Positions 36,186 to 50,034 are shown, numbered from the stretch's first letter. The stretch is DNA of 64,000 nucleotides from Vigna angularis (GCF_016808095.1 NC_068979.1:27795960-27859959), one strand, 5' to 3'. Notes: generated from the letters alone by a model not told the origin. Translations and numbers: made by a program.

Positions 36186-39001
36186 CCCAATTATCATTAC
36201 CACTCCTAGTTTACAACAAGTATTCTTATCATTCCTCGTTTCCTAGTCAACAACACTAGTCTTAGTTTAACCATTGAGACATGAGTAGATCTTTAAGTGG
36301 AACTCATAGAACAATATAAATGTATATAGGTTGTAACGTGTAACCACTCCTTAAAACATAAAATGAACATTGATATTTGTACTATATAACCGCATGGTTA
36401 GGATTATGTGAGAAACCAGACGGTCATTTTGTCATGATGTGTTAAACAATCCAATTTCCACGAGATTACTGCCAATACTAATTAGCTCAGAGCAAAGTAT
36501 GATTACCAACAATTGGACCCTAATTAGGCGTCGTGAATCCAAAGCCCACTCTGAAAACTAAAAATACAGGAGGTAAAGAAGTAGGTGATTGCATTTAATA
36601 CACATTAATTACTATAATTTTTGAACGGTTACTGACTTTGATATCAGAGTTTCTTCTACACATAACCTCCCAGTTTGACTAAACGGGAACTAAGGAAGAT
36701 GGTAACGAAGACGAAGATTTGGATGTTGAGATACATATAATATAATAAGCATATAACCTCGACCTCATAACCGAAACAATATTATGTAAATTTAGTCAAA
36801 GAAGATGTTGCTCAAGACAATTAAGTCTCTACATTTTCTTGATAAAAAATCATGTGTTAGATATAAGACAAAAACATTGAAGATTTTGTATGCTATAATA
36901 CAATAATTTGTTTTTTTTTAAATATATTCTACAAAATTTTTAGTTTTTTTTTAAGTGTGTGGGGATTATTTAAAATACTAGCATAAATAAGAACATTAAT
37001 TTTAATCCTACTATTAGTGGTACTTTCATGGGTAGACATTGCTTTCTTGGATGTTTTGATCAATACTTATGAGTGACTGTTACAATATGTATTTTTTTTT
37101 TTACAAATAAATACATTATATTAAAAAAAAGTACAAAAATAAACACAACGACTCTTGTAAATTTTGAATTTTGTGTTCTATATTATCTTTTAAAAATGTT
37201 GATGTTTTTAAGGTTTAAAGAACTTTTTTTTTACACTTAATCGATCTCACAAACTCTTTTATCTTGCAAAAGAAACAATTATTATTTTGTTGTTGTTTTA
37301 TGCTTGAGGGTGTTTTCTCTCCGAAAACAACATTATATTTACTTCAATCAAGACTTCTTCTAATTTCTTCTTCACCAATAATTGTTTTCTTCTATTGTTA
37401 TTTATTATAATTGTTTTTTGACATGATAATTTCATTTCTTGTTTGTCTTACATGCTAACATTTGATGTGTTGTCAATAATTCATTCCAACTTCACGACTC
37501 AGCACCTTGAATTATAAAAAAAGTTTGAATTGATATATATGTCTAACTAAGAATATGCTGGAGTGAAAAGAGGGAAAAAAAAGTAGGAAGAGATACACAT
37601 AACAATAGTGAGAATGATTTTTTTATTTTTTATTTTTTTTACCTTTAGATAAAAAAGTTTTATTTTTTAATTTAAAGTATAAGCTTTTTTACTCATGTTA
37701 TTTTAAGCCGTAGTGGAGTAAACGATCTAAGTTACAAGTTATGCCCTCCAAATTCGAATCTGACCACTTTCTGATACGAATTCACACATCACTGTTCACT
37801 GTTATTCTCTTTTGTTAAGAAAAACACTGTTTAGGTGAGTGTGTCTAGTAGCTTTAACCACTCTTCTTTTACGTTTCTAAATTCTAATGTCCCTTTGGTG
37901 AGTGGCCAAACTTCTTAGGAATAATCACTCACCTTTATTACATGAAATACACAGCACAACACAATATCACGTAGGTAGGAACTATATAGGACTAGGAATA
38001 AAAAGCATGAAGGAGACGTCTAATGGGGAAGAGATTGAGATGGTCATTGAACAGTGTGAAACTGTGCCTCAGAGAGAAGCATTGAATATATAAAATCCCA
38101 AGTCAGATAGCAATAATAATGAGTAATAAACACCCTACTCCTCCCTCAAACAATAATATTATATACCATATAATCAATAAAAATATATAATAAAACAAAA
38201 GTACTTACATAGTTACATGCCATCCTCTTCTTATAGAGACGCCAAGATTTTCTCACTTCTCACACAACCTTCTTCTTGTTCCCATAACAATCTTCCATTA
38301 TCTAAACACAGTAACATATTCTGATAATGATGATGATGATGATTTTTTGCGTGACGAGAGTGACAAAATAACATTTTTGGTTTGGTCGGTCCCTAGTTTG
38401 ATGAAAAATATGCAAGGCTTCAAGACAGCACAAGCAAGTTCACAACTCTACTGCCACTCTTCATTTTTGCTTCGGTGTGTAGTAGCTTTGGCCACCCTTT
38501 TGTTCATTTCTTTCCCTTTATTGTTCTTCTTGTATCTCTTTGCGTGCAACAGAGTTGTGCCGTTTTGGTGTTGGCCAGTTTCTGTCTGTGCTGATGAAAC
38601 AGAGCGTCTCTGTTTTGAAACAGGGGAAACGACGGCAACCGAAACCCCACCACCGGGTTCTGTGATCTTGGGGACCTTCACCATTCCTCTGCCGTTTTTC
38701 ATCAAGAAGCTGGTGTTGATTTAGGCTCAAGTAACCCTCTCTCACTGTATTTGGTTGCACCGTATGAACAAAATGAATATGGCTTTAGTGTAGTTTTATG
38801 AAAATAATTATTGTTTTCTATACCTTTATGAAATAGTCTTTGAAACAGAAAGTCTTTTTCTTAAAAAAAAAAAAAAGGAAAGAAAGAAATAGTTGCTTCC
38901 AAACACATGTTAACTGTTAATTTAAGTGAAGGAAGATCATCATGCGTCTTTTATGAGTGAGTGTGTCTGCAATTTGGATTTTGTATTCTTCTGCAGGTTC
39001 T
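36186..39001. other. Spacer and 5' region of the TGA factor gene
   Basis: No gene up to 38200. From 38210 to 38740 the sequence looks like a transcribed leader (C/T-rich, ATGATGATG run at 38325-38341). A donor-like CAAGTAACC near 38730 could splice to the acceptor at 38998, giving an untranslated first exon. A 125-codon frame at 38347-38724 has no recognised domain and would at most be an upstream frame. Confidence 0.4.
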
Positions 39002-42000
39002 ATGTTTAGTGTGAAGTCAAGCAATGTTGTTGGTGACAGTAACATGCAATATGGAACATTGAGCACGGTGGCTTTTCTTCTTCTTACTTTTTCGCTTTTC
39101 TGTTGAAATATTTTATATGGGTTTTATTCTGTGAGGGTCATGTGTGATTAAAATTTTGGGTTGGAAATGTTGTTTTGGTGTAGAATGTTGGGTCTTCGCA
39201 GATTGGTTCAAGTGGGGGAGGGTGCATGGATACAGGGCTGCAACTGATGTACCACAAAGGAGTGTCTATGCAAACTTTGCCTTTGGGTAATGGTCATGTT
39301 GACAATTGGGCTGATTCAGGCATAGTGGATAATAGCCAACAAACTGATGATACTTCCACAGATATTGATACTGATGATAGAATCCAAGTAAGTAAATAAT
39401 CTCTTTCTCAATCATGTAATGATTTCTTTTTGGTTCGTGTGAACGAGGCTTAAGACAATAATTTAGGTTATTTTAAATGAGAATTTGTCCATACTTGGTT
39501 TAAACTTGTTATCCCTGAAAATAGTAGGAATTTTGGTTTAGTTCTATCAAGATTTCACTTATTTCTAGTTCCTACAGAACAAGGATGTGATTTTAGTCCT
39601 CGCTAGAGACTAAAAATATCACCCTATTAAGGACTAGAGGCAAGAGATTTTGTAATTTTTTTGGACTAGGCATGATTATAATATTTTATCTGGACTATAT
39701 ATTCAAAATTCAAAATTAGTGATAATTTCAACACCAAAAGCATGGTTAATAATACTTCTATAGTTCTACTGGAACAGAATAATTGTGTCTGCAGAATTTC
39801 CTTTAGGTCCAATCATCAATTCAGTTGAAAACATAAGGTTTGTTTATATACATGTTGGATTAAGTGCTAATGCATTCTAAAACAGTTTGGGAAACAAGAA
39901 ATTTATGCTTTCCATGAATTAGAGCAAGTGTGCTTGCTTCTGTAAATGTGTGAGGCGTTAATAGAAGTATCTTTCTACCAGATTTATGTTGTAGAAGAAT
40001 AACTGAATCTTGATGATGTCTTATAGTGTTTGTTGACCATGTGTTAGTGCAATAGAGTTAAGAATGGCTCACGTATGCTTATGCAGTCCAAGGATCAGAC
40101 AAAGGTCAAACCTGAAGATCAGAAGGTTTGTTGTTTGATTACAACTTGGTACAATTTGTTGCTACTAAGTTGTGTTTCATTACTAATGATTTATATATTT
40201 GGATGCCATTTTTCTAGACCCTTCGTAGACTGGCTCAGAATCGAGAGGCTGCGAAGAAGAGTCGGTTAAGGAAAAAGGTAATTGACACCCCTTTTTCATT
40301 AGTATGTTATCTATGTGATTGATGAAGAGACTACTAGACTATTTAATGACTAGTTTTTAAAAATTTACAAATTTTGGTATACTCTGATAGATTTGTGTAA
40401 GTTAAGTGTAAAAATAGAAAAATCACATACTTGTATAAAAATTATGTCAGTTTCAATTTAGTTGGGTTCAAGATATGAGCAGAACTTGTTGCATTCACTT
40501 ATAGGTTTTGGTTTTAAATAGGCATATGTACAGCAATTGGAGAACAGCCGAGTCAAGCTTGTTCAATTAGAGCAAGAACTTCAACGAGCACGTCAGCAGG
40601 TGTAAGAAGTATTGGATTTCTGGTTGATGTTTTATGTGCAGATAATTTGATTTTGTTTTCTAACTTTGTTTGTTTCATTGTAGGGTATACTTATTGGGAC
40701 TGAAGGGAATCAAGGTCATTTGGCTGTGGGAAATGGTACCTATAAAAAGAAACATTTCTTGAACATTATTTCCTGCAGTAGCCAAAACATAATGCTTATA
40801 TTGGTTTCTTGCATTCTCTTAAATTTAAGTTTGGTAGACAAATGGTGTATAGATTATAATCCACTTGTATTGTAGGCATCACTGCTCTCAAAATTTCAAT
40901 TTCTTAGATTCTTTAGAAAATAGATTACAACTATTCTAATGATATCCATGTGATAAATGGACTTTGCTTAACTAGCATACTAGTTATAGGTGTTTTTATC
41001 GGACTGAATGTTTTGCAAAGTTCTTGATTCCATTATTGTTGGATTCATGTCTTATTAATAACTAATCTCTTGTATTCATTCATGGATATACTGTTTGACA
41101 GTGCTTGTAATCCAAAGTGGAGGAACATCTTAATAGACAATATTGTTTTGGAGTAGTTTACTGCATAGAAATACCTGCAGCTGAATAAATAGTATATTGA
41201 GGTCACCATTCTTTTTATGGCCAAAAGATCAAAGATTGCTTCTATTTGTTAACACATGGAGTTGAGGTTCATTTGGTGCATGTTGTGTGATTGATATATT
41301 AAAGTGTAATCTGTTGAAACTTACTTTATCATAGGAGACTGTGATTGATGATATTTTATTGAATATATAGGTGCCTTGGCATTTGACATGGAATATGCTC
41401 ACTGGGTTGATGAACACCAACATTTGCTCAATGATCTAAGATTGGCTGTAAATTCTCAAATGAGTGATGATGAGTTACACATCCTTGTTGAAGGTGTCAG
41501 GGTACATTATAATGAGTTATTTACGTTAAAGAGAATAGGAGCAAAGGCTGATATATTTCACATACTTCATGGAACGTGGAAAACTCCAGTGGAAAGACGT
41601 TTTATGTGGCTTGGTGGATTCCGTTCGTCTGAACTGCTAAAGGTGATTGACCAATTTAGTTTTTTCATTTCATTTGTGCTCACATGTGTCTAATACTTTC
41701 TTATTCAATTCCATTTGCTGTCTTTTGAGATTCAGATCATCAAGGACCACCTTGAGCCATTGACAGAGCAGCAGTTGTTGGACATTTGTAATTTGCAAAA
41801 ATCTTCTCTCCAGTCTGAGGATGCTTTAGAAAAAGGTATGGAAGCGTTGGAACAATATCTTGTGGAAACACTTTCCTCCACCTCCCTTGGACCCACTGGT
41901 AATGGAAATGTTGCTGATTACATGGACCAAATGGCTCTTGCAATGGCCAAGCTTGGTGAACTAGAAGGTCTCCTTCACCAGGTAAGAAAAACTAACTTTG

Positions 42001-42431
42001 TGGAACTAAATTTGATTAGAACTTCAAACCCATCTTCCATTTTCTACTTCTTACTAAATGAAAAATTTTCTTAAAGATATTAAATGGACTTCTTTTTTCA
42101 TTTACTACTTTTTGAATGGATTGTCTCATGTGGAAACTTTTTATCTTGTTTCATAATTGTAAGTTATTTTTCTCTACTTTCCTTCTGTCAGAAAAAAGAA
42201 AGAAAAACATTCACCAGCACCATCAACATGATGAGATTCATAAGTTTATACAAATAGTGTTCTGAGTATGTTTTATGTTCTTAGGCTGATCTCTTGAAGC
42301 AACATTATCTTCGACAGTTGCAACGAATTTTGACAGTACGCCAAACCGCCAGGGCATTCCTTGTCCAAAATGATTTCATTTCAAGACTAAGAGCACTTAG
42401 TTCATTATGGTTGGCACGCCCTAGAGAATAA
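39002..42431 (+). CDS. TGA: TGA-class bZIP transcription factor
   Basis: Nuclear factor binding TGACG (as-1) elements, with clade II (TGA2/HBP-1b) character; family members partner with NPR1 in salicylate defence (known for the family). Nine exons: 39002-39067, 39184-39387, 40087-40125, 40218-40277, 40522-40599, 40684-40735, 41371-41642, 41736-41981 and 42285-42431, giving 387 residues. Residues 1-100 are an acidic/polar leader (TDIDTDD). The basic region spans 104-123 with the bZIP Asn111...Arg119 spacing, then a short leucine zipper (LENSRVKLVQLEQELQ). Residues 168-387 form the DOG1/TGA C-terminal domain, including WLGGFRSSELLK and the closing RALSSLWLARPRE. Oddities: NREAAKKSR has Lys where NREAARKSR is usual, and VERRF has Arg where most TGA proteins, as I remember them, have Cys. 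An untranslated first exon is likely. The start codon is the first in frame after an acceptor. Confidence 0.92.
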
Positions 42432-43540
42432 GGACTCACATTAGTATCTATCAGCAGTACTTCTTATGTTGCCTCCAAACTAAATGGAAATGTCTGTTCA
42501 AAAGAGGAACAAAGTCATGAGTTGCTGCCACCTTCAAATATACTGTTGATAATAAATCCATTATACTGTGAAGAAACCTTGTTACTGGTAGCTACTAGTC
42601 TAATTTTCTTTCATGATAAATTGATGGTGTTGTAACATCTGTACAAGTTCTATCACCTTGGTTGTGCTGTATATTAGTAGCATATTTATGTGGTCATTAT
42701 TGTGCAAGTGTTACATCTAAAAGCTGAGACTGGTGTAAATGCATATCAGTATCAACCTCATCCTTTCAGCAACAATGGTACTATTGCATAAAAGCATGAA
42801 TTTTTCTCTGAACAAAGCATAAAAACATGGTAACGTGATAATCGGAAGATAAACCTCAGTATTTTCCCTTTTCTTTTTCTATTAAACATTGACATGAAGC
42901 TCTTATAAATAATTTTAAATGTTTTGTTAAGAATATTGTTAATCAACAATATTTTTTTATATTTATAATAATCTATGTAGCATGAATATTCACACGGGAT
43001 ATGATACAAACACGGACATTTCAATTAGTGTAGTCTCCTAAATGTATGTTAGGAGCACAACAGATTTATATATTAGATTATTATATATTTACATATTCAA
43101 AATTATTTATAAACAAGATTAGTCAAATAAAATAATCTAAAAACATTATTAATAAATAAAAAAAATTAATCTACTTACCTAATATCAAATAGTAAAAAAT
43201 AATTATCATATAAGATTTGTTCTTTATTTTTATAATCATAATTTTATATATTTATAGGTTTTTTTAGAAAACCACTGTTATATTTGTGGGTTTTAACATT
43301 GTCCTAAGTCAAATCAAAATTATGATCATATCAAAATTATGATAAGAGACAAAATCATGTAATTTAAATAGGATACTTTATCAATGTATGTCGTACATGT
43401 GTATGTGTATGTGTCTGGACAAAGGAAATATTGTATCCGAGATAATAACATACAAAGTTTAATGGATAATAACATATCATTTGAATTGAAAACTTGTTGG
43501 AGGAGATTTAAACAATAGGTCAAAATTATGGATTTACTAA

Positions 43541-43582
<42 letters not shown>

Positions 43583-44451
43583 ATTATAAAAATAACTTCC
43601 TATATTATGGATTATAAAAATAACTTCCTATATATATATTTAACAAAGTGTACCATATCTTAGTAAACAAAAATAATAATATAGGATTATAAGTTTTAAG
43701 GTCAATGTATTTAAATAATTTCAATTCTCAAAGCTAAAAAACAAAATAAGAAACCTCCGACCCTTACTCACCTATCTCTCTCATCCCTCATCCTTCTCAA
43801 CCCTAACTCTTTCTTTTCTTTTTCATTCTAACCTTCTCTTTTTTATCCCTACAATAATTTCAACTGAAAAAAATAAAAAACACCCACCTAACTCTAATTC
43901 ACCTTCTTCACTTGTCCAATGTGTTTTTCTCTCATTATTGGAAAACTATTTCATAAAACCCGATATATTTTGTTAAAATATACTAACTGAAAAAAAAAAT
44001 TTATGTATGTTAACAAACTCTCTATATATATATATATAAAAAAAAAATACGTGTCCGATAAAGAAAATTAACCAATTATAAAGTGTCTCGTAATTTCATA
44101 GATAAAGATACAAAGTTTAATGAATAATAAGATACTTGTTGTGGGAGATTTAAACAATATATTTAAGTTTTATTTATCATTAATTTATTATGACAACTAC
44201 AAATGGTAGAAAGGTGTAAAAACAACTTCACACATTTATGTCTATCCTAGGTTTGTGATAAATTATTTACATAGATGTATGAGACTGAGTAATATCTGTG
44301 GTGTAAAATAAATATTCTGCACCAGCTTCCCCATCTCTGTACTTGCGATTGATGATACTCCAAATTATTCAAATGGGCAGAGTTATGATGAACAAGGTGG
44401 AATCTTGTATTTTCACTAGACACAAACTTCGGAAGGGTAACAGTAGTTTCT
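42432..44451. other. Intergenic spacer with an (AT)n microsatellite
   Basis: The (AT)18 run covers 43545-43580, directly followed by two copies of a 26-base unit (TATGGATTATAAAAATAACT...). No gene is seen. The C/T-rich stretch at 43750-43960 is unassigned. Confidence 0.55.
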
Positions 44452-44891
44452 TCAATACTTATTTGCCACTGGTTTATATATTTGCTTTCTGCCATTCATT
44501 GTTCCTGCAAAATTTTCAGAAAAAGTAAAAACATGAGCAATAGTTAACTATTTTTTTCTATTGGTTGGAACTAAAAACAAAGTTGAAAGATTGAAACAGA
44601 CAAGGAATCTGTACCTGATCTCTGATATTTTTTAGCAGTCACAGCTCGGGGAATGAACACCCCAGTACCTCTTCCACTCTTCCACAAATTCACAGTCAAA
44701 TGAGGTGATCTCGAACTTTGTGTTTCCCATGAGCAAGAGTGTTTTGCAAGTGCTGGTGGCCTTGTTGAACCACCAACACCACCTTCTCCGAAAGCTTTTT
44801 CAACTGATAAATCTTCATCTTCTGATGTCAATTGCAGAATATGCCTCCTAATCTCAGCATAAAAACTATCATCATCAAACTGTTCCTCCAT
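44452..44891 (-). CDS. Small uncharacterised plant protein, two exons
   Basis: Exon 1 is 44891-44615 and exon 2 is 44504-44452, joined by a GT-AG intron in phase 1, giving 109 residues. I do not recognise a named family. The N-terminus is acidic (MEEQFDDDSFYAEIRRHIL), with a short helix AEIRRHILQLTSEDED. The middle is Ser/Gly/Pro-rich. Near the end GRGTGVFIPRAV looks like the most conserved-type motif, and the tail is basic (GRKQIYKPVANKY). No signal peptide or membrane segment is present, so it is probably nuclear or cytosolic, by composition only. The ATG at 44891 is preferred to one at 44939 because the earlier 16 residues look unrelated to the acidic start. A TATA box lies upstream. The exon 2 reading frame is chosen by splice phase; a longer alternative frame in 44247-44495 exists. 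Confidence 0.6.
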
Positions 44892-44985
44892 AGTTAATAT
44901 CCACCTCTCTAAATACGGTTTGTGTTTGTAAGAATACACATGAAAAATTGAACTTGGAGTTTAAACAAATGTAGGGATTGAGGCT

Positions 44986-44997
44986 CATATATATAGA
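44986..44997 (-). promoter_or_regulatory. TATA box of the small uncharacterised gene
   Basis: Minus-strand CTATATATATGAG lies about 95 bases upstream of the chosen ATG, with a leader that is AT-poor relative to surroundings. Confidence 0.45.
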
Positions 44998-44999
44998 TC

Positions 45000-47359
45000 A
45001 AAGAATCACATAAAACATAGAAATTTGACAATGTTTATTTTGGGTCCAAGAAAGCAGGATTGTACAAAATCTGTTTCAAATAGTGTCCAAATTGGAAGAA
45101 TAAGCTCTATTTAAATATGTGAATAAGTCTCTTATGCTTTAAGTTCTTTGAATTTTAAGTTGTAATCATTTAACAGATGAGCCAAATTAAATGTATGAGC
45201 ATTTAGAAGGGATTTGGAGGTTACTTTATAATACCACAATGTAATGGTTATTCGTCTTCAAATATAAACATAAAACATACTTGTAGCTCTGGGAACCATG
45301 TATTATATAATAGAATATTCGGATTGTGTTATTTCTTAATATTGACTTGGTTTGTGCTTTACGAAGTGGCTAAACAAGAGTATCAAATTGGTGGTGGATC
45401 ACCACTCACGTAGCATGACTAATTAACTAGCATTCTAGGGTCAAACTTATTCTATATTTTGATTGATTTTGGCATAAATTTTATTGAAATGTATGAATAT
45501 GTTTTAGAATGTTGTTTAATCATGAATGATCTATTGGGTCTATCAAGGAAGAGGTTCACTGGAGAAATATAAACACCAATGACATCTTAGCCCAACTATA
45601 TAAGAGATTGACACTATTCTCTAACAAAAATCTTAAAGACAATGGGTCTTTCACTGTTATATAGTGTTTTACTTTCTCATTTCTATCCAGTTTGAACTCA
45701 TACTTGGATTCCCAACATTACCATATTTCATAAAATTATTAATTTATGTAATAATGAGTTTAAAAGTTGTTTAAGATTATTTGTGATCACTTATGGCCCA
45801 AAAATAGTGTAATTCTTTTAAATAATCAAAAAGTGGAATAAAGGCAATGATAATTCATACACTATTCTCAATTATCATATAAAAAATATTTCGTAGGTCA
45901 ATTTACTGCATTAAATTGTTTCACCTTCGATTGTAGTTGTTAAAACGGGTTAATTTAATTTGTTAAATTCGGTTTACATTGAATCATCTTATAAATCGGT
46001 TGGTACAACTCCAATCATTTGATATCATTTGATATGTAATTTAAAAAGAAAAAAAAAGTTAGCCTGATTTAACTCTGCACATTGTAATAGATTAATTGAG
46101 TCTTTTTAAAATAAAACAAAAAAAAAACTTTTTTTTATTTATAAAAATACATAATACATGAAAATTAAGACTCTATGATTAAGTAGTAAATTTTTTATAT
46201 AACATATCATGGATAATGAATTAAAAGCATCATATTAACTTATTCTTCAATAGTAACTTCAAATTTTCAAGGTTTTAATATTAATTCCAAAATTTCAAGT
46301 TTTTCACAAAAAGAACTAATATATTAAAGAAAGATTTGGTTAAATCGAACAAGTCCAATTACTTTATATGAATTTCTCTGTCTTTAATTAATTTGTATAT
46401 TTTTATGAAGATTTTTAGTTTTGAAAAATAGAGATTTTACATTCTTAACTAATTAAATATTTTTTCACCATTTCTATAACTTTTTTATATAACAAGTCCA
46501 CTTTTATCAATGTAAAATATTTATTTGTTAAAAATTGATCTTAAGTTTAATTTTTAAATGAATTTTACTTAAATAAATAAAATTAAAGTATATGTAATTT
46601 TCCAGGTGCTAATTTGTATCAGGGAAATATAATTAATAACATTTCTATTGTAGAATTATAAAGCTACGATGTTTTATAAAAAAATATCCAAATATCACGA
46701 TATAATATAAGATTTAAAAATTCTATATTTTAAATAAGGTTCTCATTATAAAAGTAAAATAATATATTTTTGTCTTAAAACAGTAATTATTAAATAAAAT
46801 ATTAATTAAACTGTAAATTTTACATTTTTATTAAAATAAAATTAAAAAACTTAAAAAATATATAGAATAACATAATTTAAAATAAATAAATTAAGATTCT
46901 TTGAAGCAGCGTGAAAACTCTGGTGGGACCCATTACATTCACTGTGTTGGGCTTTGGATATAACAATTCTACACATATTCCCTAGCTGTCACAATCCTAG
47001 CTAATTCCACAAATATCAATAAAAACTAATATATAAATGACTGAAAATACGGTTTTTTTTTTTAATTTTAATCTTTTAACCTTTTAAGTTAATTTTCCAA
47101 TAATACCACTAGATATAACTAACACAAAGAAAGCTTTAGCATTTGCATCAAGGCTTTGTTCTTTTGTAGGGATTTGGAAGTGATGATTTGGAGAAAATAA
47201 TTTAAATGGATTTGAAGATAATTTTTTTGTTGTTTTTTTGAGTGGATTTGTGGATAAAGTTTATGAAAATTAGTGTAGAATTTGATTGATGTGAAAGATA
47301 AAAAAAATTGTTTAATTGGTAAAAATTAAAAATTACCAAAATATCCCTAATTATTAAAG
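45000..47359. other. AT-rich intergenic spacer
   Basis: No gene or recognised repeat on either strand. 46100-46880 is extremely AT-rich. Confidence 0.5.
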
Positions 47360-47368
47360 TAAAATAAA

Positions 47369-47551
47369 GGCTTAATATCCTGGCGTTAATTATTTTGCAT
47401 CAAGATAATTAACGTTGTTTGTAGGGATTTAACAGAAGGGATTTAATTGATGCAAATTTTATTAAGTGAGGACGTAATTAACGCATTTTTTAAAGGATTG
47501 ACTAATTTGACATTTTCAAGCAAAACTGGGGACAAAATAGGGTATTAAACC
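47369..47551. mobile_element. 183-bp MULE-type MITE
   Basis: The left end GGCTTAATATCCT and the reverse complement of the right end, GGTTTAATACCCT, are inverted repeats. They are flanked by identical 9-bp direct repeats TAAAATAAA (47360-47368 and 47552-47560), the Mutator-superfamily duplication length. There is no coding capacity. The interior has a further inverted word pair around GTTAATTA/TAATTAAC. Confidence 0.72.
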
Positions 47552-47616
47552 TAAAATAAAATGATAATAGTTAATGTTATATTTAATTGTAAAAATGTTT
47601 ATAAAGAGTAAAAAAT

Positions 47617-47707
47617 TAATATTAATTATTATTATTATTATTTTATTATTATTATTATTATTTTATTACTATTATTATTGTTTTATTAATATTATTATTA
47701 TTATTAC

Positions 47708-47741
<34 letters not shown>
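47617..47741. repeat. (ATT)n microsatellite with interruptions
   Basis: About 125 bases of ATT units with occasional TTTT and ACT interruptions. The open frame through it is low-complexity Ile/Leu and not a gene. Confidence 0.9.
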
Positions 47742-49510
47742 TCAGCCTGTAAATCATTTTAGTCAAACACACTGTATTTAAGGGATGAAATTTAAAGAGA
47801 TTGAAAAATTCTTTTATCCTACAAATCTGCACTTTCAAATGCGCACAAATCTTTAAAAACGAACACAAAAAGCCCACATCTCTCTTTAATTCATATCATT
47901 ATAGCTATAACTAATTCTTACTTTTGTTTATTATTGTAAATGGTTGAAAAATTACGATTTTCTTAAAATTGGTTTATGATTATATGAGTTAAAAAGTTTG
48001 AAGATATTTTAGTTTAAATTGATATAATTAGGTATACTAACAAATTGTTAGTCTGAAAAATAATACTTAATTTAATCAACTTAAATAAGATATTGATAAA
48101 TGTGATTGAAAGTGAGATTTTAGTATAAATAATCATGAACTTTATTGATGAAACTTAATCAATGGCAAAACTAATAGAATATCTCACACTACTAGCATGG
48201 TGGAAATATAATATCAAAGACTATGTATTACTAAATATAACATCCTTTCAATTTTTATCCATAAATTAGTATAAATTTAAAAGTTAATAAATTTATCATA
48301 TATTATTCAATCTAAACCAAGATTACGGAATTGGTTTCATGTATAATGATAATTTGAAGAAATTGAGGTAATGAGGTATAATTAGGGCCACGTGAGCAAA
48401 GGTGGGTTTTCCCTAATGTCTATATCCATCATACGTCTTCTCTATTCAGAATGAGATGACATTGATTGATTAAAAGGAGACATTAACATCAAATTCTTGT
48501 CCTCATACCATTGTTTTCTTTTTTATCTTTTAAAGTTTTTATTTATCAATGAAATAATTTTTTATTTTTCAAATAAGTTTTTTGAAGTGTTAAGAGTATA
48601 ATTTAATTAAAATAGTTATAGAAAGTAAAAATAATAATATTATTTTAAACTTTGATGAATAAAATAAATAGAATAAAAATATTTTAAAATGTTGACTTTT
48701 ATAAAGAAACATGAAAAAAAAAATTAGAGATGAAGTAATGAGTCATATTGGATGTAAAAAAAAGGAAATTTTCATTTGAATAGCACATTTTGCATTTTGC
48801 CCTCTCAGATTCTATATATTTACGTAATAGTATTATTCTTGTTTTCAATATTATAATTAATCATGTATGCTAATACGTCCAGATAGGTTTGATAACTATG
48901 AATCTAGATACGAATATAATATTTTAACATTATATAAGATAAATATGAGATAAAAAAATATATGATTTACAATAGAAACGGAATCTATTAATATTTATCC
49001 TTATATAATATAATATGTTTATTCGGTCTAATAGACATCTTAAAAGAATTTTGAATGAAACAGTTTAAACTTATATTACACAATATTATTAAATATATTA
49101 GTTATTATTTATCTTTTGTTATATTTTATTAGATTCATATTACTCTCTTAGATAAGTATTATTTTAATAGAGATATTATAGACTCATAACTTATGTTGAT
49201 TCTATAAATATAACAATGATATTATAGAGATAGAGAGTAGAACACTTTATACTATATAGTTATTCTCATATAATAGATTCTAAATTTCTTACTAATTTGA
49301 GCGTTAAATAATCTTTACAGGTGGATCTTTCACTTTCATCAACAAGAAAGACCTATTCAACTGAAGGAATGATTAAAATTTCTCTATATTGATATCTAAA
49401 TGTTTCTTTTTAATAAATATTTATAGAATGTACCTTAATAATTTCTTTTTTAAGTCATGTATAACCTTGAAAAATTAAGTATAAGTGGTCAATAAATTTA
49501 ATATTAATTT
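47742..49510. other. AT-rich intergenic spacer
   Basis: No gene seen on either strand. Confidence 0.5.
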
Positions 49511-49515
49511 ATTAT

Positions 49516-49848
49516 TGAGGTAATGAATTTTAAATCCAATTCAACCTTGCAAAATTAAGCAATTTAAGTTTTGTTTCCACTTATATATTCTAAATTTGTC
49601 TTATCTCTCTGGTTAATGTAAAATCTTCAACATACCCCTTAAATTCAAGAATATATGAGACCTTGATAGTTGGTGACACAATAAGTCCAAATCTTGACGG
49701 GATAGACTTTAAATGACTTTGATATCATATTAAGTTAATAGAATTTAAGTCTTACTCGACTTCCGAAAATCGATTTAATAAGGTAAAGTTTGCCCTCATT
49801 TAAACATTGTAAATTAATTTTATCTCTTATTGACGTGGATGTGTAACA
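49516..49848 (-). mobile_element. Old complete TRIM retrotransposon
   Basis: In minus orientation two diverged LTRs of about 115 bases (right about 49733-49848, left about 49516-49630) flank a short interior. That interior holds a mutated primer site (TTTGATATCATATTAAG on the plus strand, near 49718-49734) and an ACATACCCCTT polypurine complement beside the left LTR. ATTAT at 49511-49515 and 49849-49853 is the 5-bp target duplication. LTR divergence is much greater than in the copy at 61852-62237, so this is an older insertion. Confidence 0.65.
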
Positions 49849-50034
49849 ATTATTTGAAATTGATTTATGATAACCATACTAATTTTAATCTTTACTCAAC
49901 ACTAAGAACAAAATGACATGAAAAAAATTGAAGGTAATATGGCATAATATTATTTTTTTCATTATCAAAGAGACCTCTCGTATATAATCATGGAGACTAC
50001 TCCTCATTAAAGACAATGTTGTGATCACAACTAG

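Noticed and set aside
38347..38724. Open frame of 125 codons upstream of the TGA gene
   Set aside because: No recognised domain, and it sits in what looks like the gene's leader. At most an upstream frame; it cannot be joined in phase with evidence.
47574..47762. Ile/Leu-rich open frame
   Set aside because: Translation of the ATT microsatellite.
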